Shown in pieces: positions 1 through 6,310 of a DNA stretch of 6,510 nucleotides. The stretch is from Sulfidibacterium sp964598065 (GTDB taxonomy: Bacteria; Bacteroidota; Bacteroidia; Bacteroidales; F082). Position numbers and translations under genes: made by a program. The DNA lies in NCBI GenBank assembly GCA_964598065.1, contig CAZRAW010000130.1, positions 1-6,510 of the forward strand, read 5' to 3'. The notes beneath the pieces are model-generated. The model saw only the letters and a list, made by a program, of their open reading frames with translations, did no database searches and was not told the origin of the DNA. The stretch's first letter is position 1; every line of letters starts with the position of its first letter.

Positions 1-36
1 TGAAAATTCGTTCCCTTTTGTTTTAACTAACAACAG

Positions 37-44
37 CAAAAGTA
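37..44 (-). promoter_or_regulatory. Candidate leftward -7 promoter box pointing out of the window
   Basis: Read on the minus strand this is TACTTTTG followed by C, an exact match to the Bacteroidota sigma factor -7 consensus TAnnTTTG. No clear TTTG -33 box lies about 19 nt upstream. About 36 bases of non-coding sequence lie between it and the left window edge, so a leftward gene probably starts at or just beyond position 1, divergent from the miaA-like gene. The rest of 1-199 holds no gene I can support. A nine-base near match in the rightward direction, TAAATTTTG at 144-152, could be the miaA promoter but has one base too many in the spacer. The motif is short and AT-rich, so chance occurrence is possible. 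Confidence 0.35.
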
Positions 45-199
45 TGAAATCATTGCCCTTTTTCCCTCCTAAAAGTGAGAAATAAGGGTCAGAGCATTTT
101 GACCGGGTTAAAGTATTCTGAAAACGAGCTTGCTAACCCACATTAAATTTTGGTAAAAAAGGCGGCCATCATGTCTTGGAGATTCTTTACTTTCGCAAA

Positions 200-1177
200 A
201 TGTTGAAGAAAAACATGGACATGGTTACCATTCTGGGCAGTACGGCTACCGGAAAAACGCGTCTCGCTGCCCTGCTGGCCGAAAAAACCGGAGGTGAGAT
301 CATCAGTGCCGACTCGCGCCAGGTCTATCGCGGAATGGATATCGGAACGGGAAAAGATTTGGAGGATTATTTTGTGAGTGGCAAACAAATCCCTTTGCAT
401 CTGGTGAATATTGCCGACCCCGGAACAGAATATAATGTCTATGCCTTTCAACACGATTTTTTTCACGCTTACACTGACATTAAAAAACGGGGACATCTGC
501 CGGTTTTGTGCGGCGGGTCAGGACTCTATCTTGATGCCGTTCTCAACGATTACCGGTTGCAAAAGGTACCGGAAAACACGGCTTTGCGTGAACAGCTTAA
601 CACATTATCGGATTTGGAACTGATAGAATTGTTAAAGCATTATGGTGCACTACATAACACCACGGACATCACCGACCGCAAACGCACCATCCGCGCCATC
701 GAAATAAAAGAATTTGAAAAAGCACATCCCGTGAAGGAGGAATTTCCAAAAATCGATTCGGTAAACTTCGGTATTGTTTTTCCCCGTGATGTTGTGCGGC
801 AGCGAATTACCCAAAGGCTGAAAACCCGTCTCGAAAACGGAATGATTGAAGAGATACAAGATTTGCTTAACAAAGGCATGACTCCGCAGCAATTGATTTT
901 TTATGGTTTGGAATATCGTTTTGTAACCCAATATCTTACGGGAGAAATACGCTATGATGAAATGTTCTCAAAACTGAATACTGCTATCCATCAGTTTTCC
1001 AAACGGCAAATGACCTGGTTCCGGCGTATGGAGAAAAGGGGTATTGTTATCCATTGGATCGATGGACAACTGGAGGAAGCGGAAAAAATCAATATTTGCC
1101 TGATAACGCTTTCAAAAAGAAACAATATTTTGAATGATAGTACCATATCCGGTAATATTAAGCCAACACAACGTTAG
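200..1177 (+). CDS. miaA: MiaA-family tRNA dimethylallyltransferase, divergent subtype
   Basis: MiaA transfers a dimethylallyl group from DMAPP to N6 of A37 in tRNAs reading UNN codons; it is cytoplasmic and precedes MiaB methylthiolation. Numbered from the ATG at 200 (325 residues), the sequence shows a P-loop GSTATGKT at 13-20, the ADSRQ motif at 37-41 with the family's conserved Asp38, GGSGLYL at 105-111, DRKRTIRAIEI at 159-169, EYR at 238-240 and SKRQMTWFRR at 267-276. Several positions depart from the usual consensus: GTGKD (49-53) replaces GTAKP, EYR replaces GYR/GYK, and IHQ replaces the usual TRQ before the KRQ motif. About 36 residues follow the final conserved WID. The start is uncertain: TTG 176 and ATG 215 are in frame, and ATG 200 puts the P-loop a normal distance from the N-terminus. 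It stands alone on the plus strand. Family membership is secure; exact substrate and equivalence to canonical MiaA are inferred. Confidence 0.85.
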   Translation: MLKKNMDMVTILGSTATGKTRLAALLAEKTGGEIISADSRQVYRGMDIGTGKDLEDYFVSGKQIPLHLVNIADPGTEYNVYAFQHDFFHAYTDIKKRGHLPVLCGGSGLYLDAVLNDYRLQKVPENTALREQLNTLSDLELIELLKHYGALHNTTDITDRKRTIRAIEIKEFEKAHPVKEEFPKIDSVNFGIVFPRDVVRQRITQRLKTRLENGMIEEIQDLLNKGMTPQQLIFYGLEYRFVTQYLTGEIRYDEMFSKLNTAIHQFSKRQMTWFRRMEKRGIVIHWIDGQLEEAEKINICLITLSKRNNILNDSTISGNIKPTQR

Positions 1178-1198
1178 GTTTCAGAAAACTTGTGAAAC
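1178..1198 (+). terminator. Weak hairpin at the convergent junction
   Basis: GTTTCA at 1178-1183 and TGAAAC at 1193-1198 are perfect inverted arms with a 9-base loop, followed on the plus strand by AAATTTTT. The hairpin begins immediately after the miaA stop and lies largely within the last codons of the opposing kinase gene. The stem is only 6 bp with two G-C pairs, so it would be a poor intrinsic terminator. It is listed because it is the only candidate seen at this junction. Confidence 0.25.
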
Positions 1199-1705
1199 AA
1201 ATTTTTCAGTTTCGAGAAAAGGAAGCAGTTTGTCTAAATCGATGGTCTCTTCTCCGGAAAGTAATATGGTGTTTTCGTCCACTTCTTCCAGCATCCCACA
1301 TTTAAAATGACTTTTCCAAATGTATTCCAAATACCAGTCGGGCTCTTTCCCCCATCGCAGGTCTTTGGATTTTCTTCGCCAGAAAGTCTCTTTGCTGATG
1401 GTCAGGAAGATTTTTTTATCGTAATGATTATAAATATGTTTATCGCAAAAGGCGAACAGTCCTTCTGCGATCACGATATCGTTCTCTTCACGTCCTTTTA
1501 AAATGTGACGATAATATCTTGCCAAATCGATGGATTCGGGCACTTCCCAGTCCACATGGCCGTTTATGCGGGGGATTTCAAACGTGGGGTGGGCGAAGTC
1601 ATCCTGACACAAAACAGATATCCGGAGTGCACTCAGTTTCTCTTTCAACCGGGTCGCAAGTGTTGTCTTCCCGGCGTTGCTCACTCCTCCAATTCCAATG
1701 ACCAT
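1181..1705 (-). CDS. P-loop nucleoside kinase, nicotinamide riboside kinase-like
   Basis: This is a 174-residue soluble kinase of the uridine kinase/NRK fold. NRK enzymes phosphorylate nicotinamide riboside to NMN in NAD salvage. The N-terminus carries a Walker A motif GVSNAGKTT (7-15), then a QDDF motif (34-37) whose second Asp corresponds to the catalytic base of human NRK1, then NGHVDWEVPESID (48-60) where NRK1 has its substrate-binding loop, then IAEGLFAF (79-86) matching the IIEGF strand, FLTIS (100-104), and an Arg-rich lid starting RRKSKD (110-115) that ends in a Tyr/Trp-rich segment. From memory the order and spacing resemble eukaryotic NRK1 more than bacterial NadR kinase domains. 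ATG 1705 is the natural start, as Walker A follows directly. The gene lies 47 bp downstream of the lipoprotein gene and may be cotranscribed; a one-mismatch -7-like box TATTTTCG sits at 1739-1746. Uridine or another ribonucleoside could be the true substrate. Confidence 0.75.
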   Translation of the reverse strand: MVIGIGGVSNAGKTTLATRLKEKLSALRISVLCQDDFAHPTFEIPRINGHVDWEVPESIDLARYYRHILKGREENDIVIAEGLFAFCDKHIYNHYDKKIFLTISKETFWRRKSKDLRWGKEPDWYLEYIWKSHFKCGMLEEVDENTILLSGEETIDLDKLLPFLETEKFVSQVF

Positions 1706-1752
1706 AATAAATGTTAGCTTGTAATGCTGAATTTTTGGCGAAAATAGAAAGA

Positions 1753-3249
1753 TTATTTTAACTTTTTACTTTGGCCTGGAACAAATTGATAAGCGCCGAG
1801 ATCGGGAGATTGTCCTCGGGGATTTCCAAGCAGGTCGTATGGTGCAGCCGCACTAATGGCCGGGTCGCCTTTGCCAATGGCCGGTGATAACGTGTCAAGG
1901 CGATAATCCAGGTTCTCAATATCCATAAATTTCGGATCCTTGTTCTTGATGATTTGGTTGAAATAGGCGGAATTGTCCATTTTTAAACGAGTTTTCACCA
2001 GACAATGGTCGAGAAAATAGGCAGAGTCGGCACCGGCAACCATGCTTGTGCCAAATTCGTTGTCGTTGTATCCGTAAATAATGCTGTTTCCCAACGTGAA
2101 ATGCATGGACGAGGGAACGGGCCGGTTGTTGGAGTCGGGCAGAAAATTGGTCAGCATAACAGCCGGATTATTCCGGATGGAATAGGACCAGTAATTGACC
2201 AGCGTACTTTGGATAAAATGGTAATTGCCGCCACCTGTAAGAGCAAGGCAATAACCGCCGCAGTTGGCAACCACCAGGTTTTGGGCATCAATATTATAAT
2301 CCCTGCTGAGGATTCCCGCTCCGTCCATGTTTTCAATCACAACATTTTTAAGTAAAAGCTTGTTTTTGGTTTTCTGAAAAAACGATTCGGCCTGAATGCC
2401 GATAAATCCGTTTTTGATGATGGCGTTTTTTATCACATCATCGCTGCCGGCCGGGCCTTCCATTATCCAGATACGGTCCCACTGTCCGGGAAGTTCGGCA
2501 TAATCGGCCTCCAACCTGTCACCCTGAAAAATCACAGGCTGTTCCCGCGTTCCGGAAACGGTAAGTTTTCCGTTGGCATATACCCACAATCCTGAATTTT
2601 TATGAAAATAAATTTTTGTACCTGCTGCAATATTCAGACTTCCGTAAGAATTGATAACGGCAAATCCGTAAATCACAATTGGTTTTTTATTAGTCCACTG
2701 CACATTTTCGAGGCTGTCGGCCACAATTTTGTACGAAGGGAATCCTGGCGTATGATGGTCGGCCAGTATGTAATGTGCATTTCTTCCCCAGGCTATTAGT
2801 TTGACACTCTGCTCATTGCCATTGATATTAAAAATCAACCTGTCTTCTACCACAAACGGGTTGGCAACATTATTGGGGTCGATGGTCACACGGGCAAAGA
2901 TAAAAAGACTGTCGCCGCCACGGATTACCACATTCTGTTTGTCGAAAGTGGCCTCGCCGTCCACATTAATACGGAAATCCGATGCTGCTCCTTTTTCTAA
3001 CCGGATATCGGAGATTTTTATTTTCGAGTTCCCACGATTATAGACTTTCAACCGGTGTGTGGCGGAACCCAGCGACGTGAATACCGTATCGAAAATAATG
3101 GAATCATTGGAAAATGTCAGCTTGAAATCCGGACTTGTGTTAAGAATGTCTTTATTACATGCGGCCAATATCAGAATACCGGAAAGGAGGAGAAGAAGTC
3201 CTGACCGGACTGCTGTTTTAAAAGGTTTTATTTTGAATAAAGGTTTCAA
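1753..3249 (-). CDS. Beta-helix lipoprotein with choice-of-anchor-Q-like C-terminus
   Basis: This 498-residue protein is predicted to be exported and lipid-anchored. The N-terminus has basic residues, a hydrophobic stretch (18-30) and a lipobox ILAAC with Cys31 as the likely acylated residue. Residues about 40-155 look like an all-beta, Ig-like domain of the DUF1573/ASPM-SPD-2-Hydin kind, containing FDTVFTSLG and LKVYNRG. From about 190 to 430 there are repeating short strands with Asn/Gly turns (GSLNIAAGTKIYF, NGKLTVSG, NAIIKNGFIGI, KNVVIENMDGAGI), typical of a right-handed parallel beta-helix. The end has SPAIGKGDP (455-463) and LLGNPRG...PDLGAYQF (473-489), the signature of choice-of-anchor Q proteins. 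The only usable start is TTG at 3247-3249: an in-frame TAA lies eight codons upstream and no ATG falls before the signal peptide. Its ligand is unknown; beta-helix proteins often bind or process polysaccharides, but no catalytic residues can be assigned. It heads a probable two-gene unit with the kinase. Confidence 0.85.
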   Translation of the reverse strand: MKPLFKIKPFKTAVRSGLLLLLSGILILAACNKDILNTSPDFKLTFSNDSIIFDTVFTSLGSATHRLKVYNRGNSKIKISDIRLEKGAASDFRINVDGEATFDKQNVVIRGGDSLFIFARVTIDPNNVANPFVVEDRLIFNINGNEQSVKLIAWGRNAHYILADHHTPGFPSYKIVADSLENVQWTNKKPIVIYGFAVINSYGSLNIAAGTKIYFHKNSGLWVYANGKLTVSGTREQPVIFQGDRLEADYAELPGQWDRIWIMEGPAGSDDVIKNAIIKNGFIGIQAESFFQKTKNKLLLKNVVIENMDGAGILSRDYNIDAQNLVVANCGGYCLALTGGGNYHFIQSTLVNYWSYSIRNNPAVMLTNFLPDSNNRPVPSSMHFTLGNSIIYGYNDNEFGTSMVAGADSAYFLDHCLVKTRLKMDNSAYFNQIIKNKDPKFMDIENLDYRLDTLSPAIGKGDPAISAAAPYDLLGNPRGQSPDLGAYQFVPGQSKKLK

Positions 3250-3273
3250 TGAAAAATTTGCTTTAAGTTATGA

Positions 3274-3281
3274 CAAAGATA
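3274..3281 (-). promoter_or_regulatory. Candidate -7 box for the lipoprotein gene
   Basis: On the minus strand this reads TATCTTTG, an exact TAnnTTTG match, with 24 bases between it and the TTG start. Transcription would begin near 3268, giving a leader of about 20 nt. No convincing -33 TTTG is seen at the usual spacing. The 126-bp gap after parE shows no strong hairpin, so read-through from parE is also possible. Confidence 0.45.
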
Positions 3282-3375
3282 GAGAACAATTTTAATGACG
3301 ACTACTTCCCCCTTACGAGAATTCGCTTATCAGGATTGGTTTTGGCCTTAATTTAATCTCAAAAACAAATAATTC

Positions 3376-5232
3376 CTATGCTACTTTTCCATCCACCACA
3401 TCCTCTTCAAACCGCAGGTTGTTGATGATAAATTTCTGCCTTTGAGGCGTATTTTTACCCATATAAAAAGACAGAGTCTCCGCTACGGAAGATTCCCGTT
3501 TTAAGATGACCGGGTCGAGGCGCATGCTTTTGCCAATAAAATATTTAAACTCTCCTGGTGAAATTTCTCCCAGTCCTTTGAAGCGGGTAATCTCCGGATG
3601 TGGTTTTAGCTTTGCGATGGCCTTAATGCGCTCTTCATCCGAGTAGCAGTAAATAGTCTCTTTTTTGTTCCGGACACGAAATAACGGGGTTTGTAAGATG
3701 TGCAGATGACCTGTTTTCACCAGATCGGGATAAAACTGCAGGAAAAATGTGAGGAGCAACAGACGAATGTGCATGCCGTCCACATCAGCATCGGTTGCCA
3801 CAACAATGTTGTTATAACGCAGGTTTTCAAGACTTTCATCGATATTTAAAGCGGCCTGCAAAAGATTGAACTCCTCATTTTGGTAAACAATCTTTTTACT
3901 TAGTCCGTAACTGTTCAATGGTTTCCCTTTGAGGCTGAAAACGGCCTGGGTTTGTACATCACGCGATTTGGTGATAGAGCCGCTGGCCGAATCGCCCTCG
4001 GTAATAAACAGCGTAGTCTCTAATCTTTTTTCATGGTTTGAGTTAAGATGAACACGGCAATCACGCAGTTTTTTGTTGTGCAAACTGGCTTTTTTCACGC
4101 TTTCACGAGCCAGCTTTTTAATTCCGGCCATGTCTTTACGCTCTTTTTCCGATTGCAGGATTTTCCTGTAAAGCTCCTCGGCGGTTTCGGAATGGATGTG
4201 CAGATAGTTATCCAAGTTACGTTTGATAATATCGCCGACATAATTACGCACGGTCTGTCCTTCCGGCTCCACATATTGCGAGCCCAGTTTGGTTTTGGTC
4301 TGCGATTCGAAAACCGGCTCCTGAACTTTTATGCTAAGGGAGGCAACCAACGAAGTACGTATGTCGCTCGTTTCAAAATCTCTTTTGTAAAATTCACGGA
4401 TAGCCTTTACAAGTGCCTCTCTGAAAGCACTTTGGTGTGTCCCTCCCTGGGTGGTGTGCTGCCCGTTTACGAAAGAGTAGTACTCCTCGCTGTAAGAACG
4501 CAAGCTGTGCGAAAAAGCACATTCGAAATCGTCTTCTTTAATGTGAATGATAGGATAGCGAAGTGGTCCATTGCCGTTAATGTTGTGCTCAAGTAAATCG
4601 AGAAGTCCGTTTTTGGCCTGCAGACGTTGCCCGTTGAAAACGATGGTAAGCCCGTTGTTAAGAAAAACATAATTCCACAACTTCTCCTCCACATATTCAA
4701 AAATATAACGAATGTTTCCGAAAATATCTTCGTCGGGAATAAAACTGATAATGGTTCCCTGCTTTAAATCAGAAGGATGAATATCTTCATCCTTTACCAG
4801 CTCACCGCATTGGTATTCCACAATTTTCGTTTTTCCATCCCTGATGGATTGTGTTTCGAAAAAGCTGGACAAAGCATTTACCACTTTGGCGCCGACTCCG
4901 TTGAGGCCCACAGTTTTTTTAAATATCTTAGAATCATATTTTGCGCCTGTATTTATTTGACTTACACATGCTTTCACTTTCCCCAACGGCATGCCACGGC
5001 CATAGTCACGAACAATAACCATCTTTTCATTGATAGTAACTTCAATTACTTTACCGTGCCCCATGACATACTCGTCGATGGAATTGTCCATCACCTCTTT
5101 TAGTAAAACATAAATTCCATCATCCGGCGAGCTGCCATCCCCCAGTTTACCGATATACATTCCCGGCCTGAGCCTGATGTGCTCTTTCCAGTCAAGAGAT
5201 CTTACGCTGTCATCATTGTATTCTGCAGACAT
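3376..5232 (-). CDS. parE: DNA topoisomerase IV subunit B (ParE)
   Basis: ParE is the ATPase subunit of topoisomerase IV, which with ParC decatenates daughter chromosomes and relaxes supercoils. The 618-residue protein is complete. The N-terminal GHKL ATPase domain shows LLKEVMDNSIDEY (43-55, with catalytic Glu46 and Mg-binding Asn50), RDYGRGMP (75-82) and VGLNGVGAK (108-116). The transducer carries the QTKTKLGS switch loop (311-318). The TOPRIM domain has EGDSAS (412-417) and the acidic triad Asp481, Asp483, Asp485 in DADVDG. RFKGLGEI (550-557) follows. It lacks the long insert of proteobacterial GyrB, and TPLFRVRNKK (515-524) fits Bacteroidota ParE rather than GyrB as I recall it. The ATG start at 5232 is well placed before the conserved IRLRPGMYIG. 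No parC lies within this window on either side. A candidate -7 box lies 16 bases upstream. Confidence 0.92.
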   Translation of the reverse strand: MSAEYNDDSVRSLDWKEHIRLRPGMYIGKLGDGSSPDDGIYVLLKEVMDNSIDEYVMGHGKVIEVTINEKMVIVRDYGRGMPLGKVKACVSQINTGAKYDSKIFKKTVGLNGVGAKVVNALSSFFETQSIRDGKTKIVEYQCGELVKDEDIHPSDLKQGTIISFIPDEDIFGNIRYIFEYVEEKLWNYVFLNNGLTIVFNGQRLQAKNGLLDLLEHNINGNGPLRYPIIHIKEDDFECAFSHSLRSYSEEYYSFVNGQHTTQGGTHQSAFREALVKAIREFYKRDFETSDIRTSLVASLSIKVQEPVFESQTKTKLGSQYVEPEGQTVRNYVGDIIKRNLDNYLHIHSETAEELYRKILQSEKERKDMAGIKKLARESVKKASLHNKKLRDCRVHLNSNHEKRLETTLFITEGDSASGSITKSRDVQTQAVFSLKGKPLNSYGLSKKIVYQNEEFNLLQAALNIDESLENLRYNNIVVATDADVDGMHIRLLLLTFFLQFYPDLVKTGHLHILQTPLFRVRNKKETIYCYSDEERIKAIAKLKPHPEITRFKGLGEISPGEFKYFIGKSMRLDPVILKRESSVAETLSFYMGKNTPQRQKFIINNLRFEEDVVDGKVA

Positions 5233-5248
5233 TTTTCCGAATTTGCTA

Positions 5249-5256
5249 CAAAAATA
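5249..5256 (-). promoter_or_regulatory. Candidate -7 box for parE
   Basis: On the minus strand this reads TATTTTTG, an exact TAnnTTTG match, with 16 bases between it and the parE ATG, implying a very short leader of roughly 10-12 nt. No -33 TTTG at standard spacing was found; a TTGG occurs only about 10 nt upstream. Its location downstream of a strong terminator supports parE having its own promoter. Confidence 0.45.
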
Positions 5257-5314
5257 GAAGAATCGCCAATGAAAATAACCATTAACAGAAATAGTTTTTA
5301 AACATCTTTTGTTG

Positions 5315-5339
5315 AAAACCTTGAAATGGTAAGGGTTTT
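5315..5339 (-). terminator. Second, bulged hairpin between DUF2892 gene and parE
   Basis: AAAACCTT (5315-5322) pairs with AAGGGTTTT (5331-5339) with one bulged G and an 8-base loop. On the minus strand the right arm ends in TTTT. It sits 15 bp beyond the stronger hairpin and could act as a backup terminator for the DUF2892 transcript. The pairing is modest, so it may be fortuitous. Confidence 0.3.
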
Positions 5340-5354
5340 AGAAAGTTCTTACAT

Positions 5355-5390
5355 AAAAAAACAGTTACCTGTACAGATAGCTGTTTTTTT
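5355..5390 (-). terminator. Bidirectional intrinsic terminator after the DUF2892 gene
   Basis: Perfect 10-base inverted arms, AAAAAAACAG (5355-5364) and CTGTTTTTTT (5381-5390), enclose a centre with the palindrome CTGTACAG (5369-5376), so the stem can extend with wobble and one mismatch. On the minus strand the hairpin starts 20 bases after the DUF2892 stop and ends in seven T residues. The symmetry gives a T tract in both directions. It insulates the regulator/DUF2892 pair from parE. Confidence 0.8.
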
Positions 5391-5410
5391 AAAGTAAACC
5401 TCAGGATGGG

Positions 5411-5596
5411 TTATTTCTCCTTTTTTGTACTGAGACGAAAAATAGGGTAAAGCGGGCAAAAACTGATAAATGCGGTTAAAAGCGGTGCCAGGGCTATTAG
5501 TCCCCACCAACTTTTGAAGTAAAAGCCCAGTGCGGCAATTACAACACCGAGACTAATCCGGATAATTTTGTCTGTATTTCCAATATTCTGTTTCAT
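5411..5596 (-). CDS. DUF2892 (YgaP-type) small inner-membrane protein
   Basis: This 61-residue protein matches the DUF2892 / YgaP transmembrane family. It opens with MKQNIGNTDKIIRI (1-14), where the family has a conserved N-G-x-x-D-R-x-x-R-like start, followed by two hydrophobic segments, about 15-27 and 31-46, separated by KSWWG (28-32). The typical FCPLYPIF motif (46-53) follows, with Cys47, then a charged lysine-rich tail. Family members are often encoded beside or fused to rhodanese domains and are linked to sulfur handling, but the fold has no demonstrated activity of its own and no rhodanese is visible here. The gene lies 63 bp downstream of the Crp/Fnr regulator, on the same strand, with its own candidate -7 box and a strong terminator after it. 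ATG 5596 is the clear start. Its function is unknown; regulation by the neighbour is inferred from context. Confidence 0.85.
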   Translation of the reverse strand: MKQNIGNTDKIIRISLGVVIAALGFYFKSWWGLIALAPLLTAFISFCPLYPIFRLSTKKEK

Positions 5597-5650
5597 AGTG
5601 ATATGTTTATAATTTAAGGCAAAAATATATTGGAAAATATAGAATATTGG
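5580..5650. repeat. 10-bp inverted repeat bracketing the DUF2892 start
   Basis: CCAATATTCT at 5580-5589 and AGAATATTGG at 5641-5650 are perfect inverted copies separated by 51 bases. The left arm lies in codons 3-6 of the DUF2892 gene and the right arm lies 9 bases past the stop of the regulator gene. A further direct partial copy ATATTGG lies at 5627-5633. In a transcript reading through from the regulator, the arms could pair and enclose the DUF2892 start codon. The region is AT-rich and the core AATATT is itself palindromic, so chance is a real alternative. Confidence 0.4.
5620..5627 (-). promoter_or_regulatory. Candidate -7 box for the DUF2892 gene
   Basis: On the minus strand this reads TATTTTTG followed by C, an exact TAnnTTTG match, with 23 bases to the ATG. 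It lies within the 63-bp gap after the regulator, so the membrane protein may be transcribed independently of it. No -33 element is recognisable; two ATATTGG copies lie at and just upstream of the box. Confidence 0.45.
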
Positions 5651-5659
5651 TGATAAAAG

Positions 5660-6295
5660 TTACAGCGGTTCCAAAATTTCAATTTTAGAACGGTGATTAA
5701 TAATTTTTCCATCCCTTTCTAACTGTTTCAATAGTCGGGAAATCACTTCTCTCGCTGTTCCCAGCTCATCGGCGAGGTGCTGATGAGTTATGTGAATAGT
5801 ATTCTCCCCGGCTTTTTCCTGTTTTTGTTTTAAATGCTGAATTAGTCTGAAATCCACAGTCTTAAAAGCAATAGAGTCAATAAAAAGTATCAGTTCATTA
5901 AAACGGTTGTGAAAGAGTAAAAGAAGGAAATCGTTACATTGAGGATAACGATAATGCAAATCTTTTATGGTATCAATAGGAATGGCAAACATTTTTGTTT
6001 CCATTTCTGTTTCGGCAAAGGCCAAACTTTTTGTCTGGTTAAGTCCTGCCGCAACAGAGAGTGCACAGCTTTCGCCGGGGTTGATGTAATAAAGCAAAAT
6101 TTCTTTTCCCGATTCGTTCTGACGCATGACTTTTATCCTCCCTTCAAAAACCAGAGGAACTACTTTGATGTACTTATCTTCCTCAAGGATTTTGGTGTGA
6201 GCAGGAACTGTGATGAACTGGCTTTTTTCAATCAGCTCATCCACCAGGCTCTTGTCATAAAAAATTTTTCTCAAAAAACGATAAATTGTGTCCAT
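5660..6295 (-). CDS. Crp/Fnr-family transcriptional regulator
   Basis: This is a 211-residue DNA-binding regulator with an N-terminal cyclic-nucleotide-binding-type beta-roll (about 20-115), a dimerisation helix (about 118-150) and a C-terminal winged helix (about 165-211). The HTH contains HQHLADELGTAREVISRLL (171-189); its recognition helix has the E-x-x-S-R pattern (Glu183, Ser186, Arg187) used by FNR-type proteins, rather than the RExxGR of CRP. The N-terminal cysteine cluster of FNR is absent; only Cys77 and Cys120 are present. In the pocket, PGES (73-76) is followed by a segment with TKS where CRP has its cAMP-binding Arg-Ser/Thr, so cAMP is unlikely to be the ligand. I chose ATG 6295 over the in-frame TTG at 6313 because that TTG is the end of a good -7 box. 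It is followed at 63 bp by the DUF2892 gene, a plausible target. Confidence 0.88.
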   Translation of the reverse strand: MDTIYRFLRKIFYDKSLVDELIEKSQFITVPAHTKILEEDKYIKVVPLVFEGRIKVMRQNESGKEILLYYINPGESCALSVAAGLNQTKSLAFAETEMETKMFAIPIDTIKDLHYRYPQCNDFLLLLFHNRFNELILFIDSIAFKTVDFRLIQHLKQKQEKAGENTIHITHQHLADELGTAREVISRLLKQLERDGKIINHRSKIEILEPL

Positions 6296-6310
6296 TATTT
6301 CAAGTTTTTT

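Noticed and set aside
171..206. 11-codon reading frame from ATG 171 overlapping the miaA ATG at 200, as a possible leader peptide
   Set aside because: The stop overlaps the miaA start region attractively, but there is no attenuator hairpin, no codon bias and no ribosome-binding sequence.
143..496. 117-codon open frame on the minus strand over the start of miaA
   Set aside because: It overlaps the conserved P-loop region of miaA in antisense and shows no family features.
1739..1746. Separate promoter for the kinase gene
   Set aside because: TATTTTCG differs from TAnnTTTG in one of the fixed positions and overlaps a 47-bp gap typical of an operon; mentioned only in the gene entry.
2005..2355. 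116-codon open frame on the plus strand within the lipoprotein gene
   Set aside because: It is antisense to the beta-helix region; the lipoprotein has a signal peptide and coherent domain pattern, while this frame has none.
3282..3375. Terminator after parE
   Set aside because: Only short, unconvincing pairings around an AATTC core were found, and no stem followed by a T tract on the minus strand.
4048..4596. 182-codon open frame on the plus strand within parE
   Set aside because: It lies wholly antisense to a well-conserved parE, has no recognisable motifs, and is explained by the codon use of the real gene.
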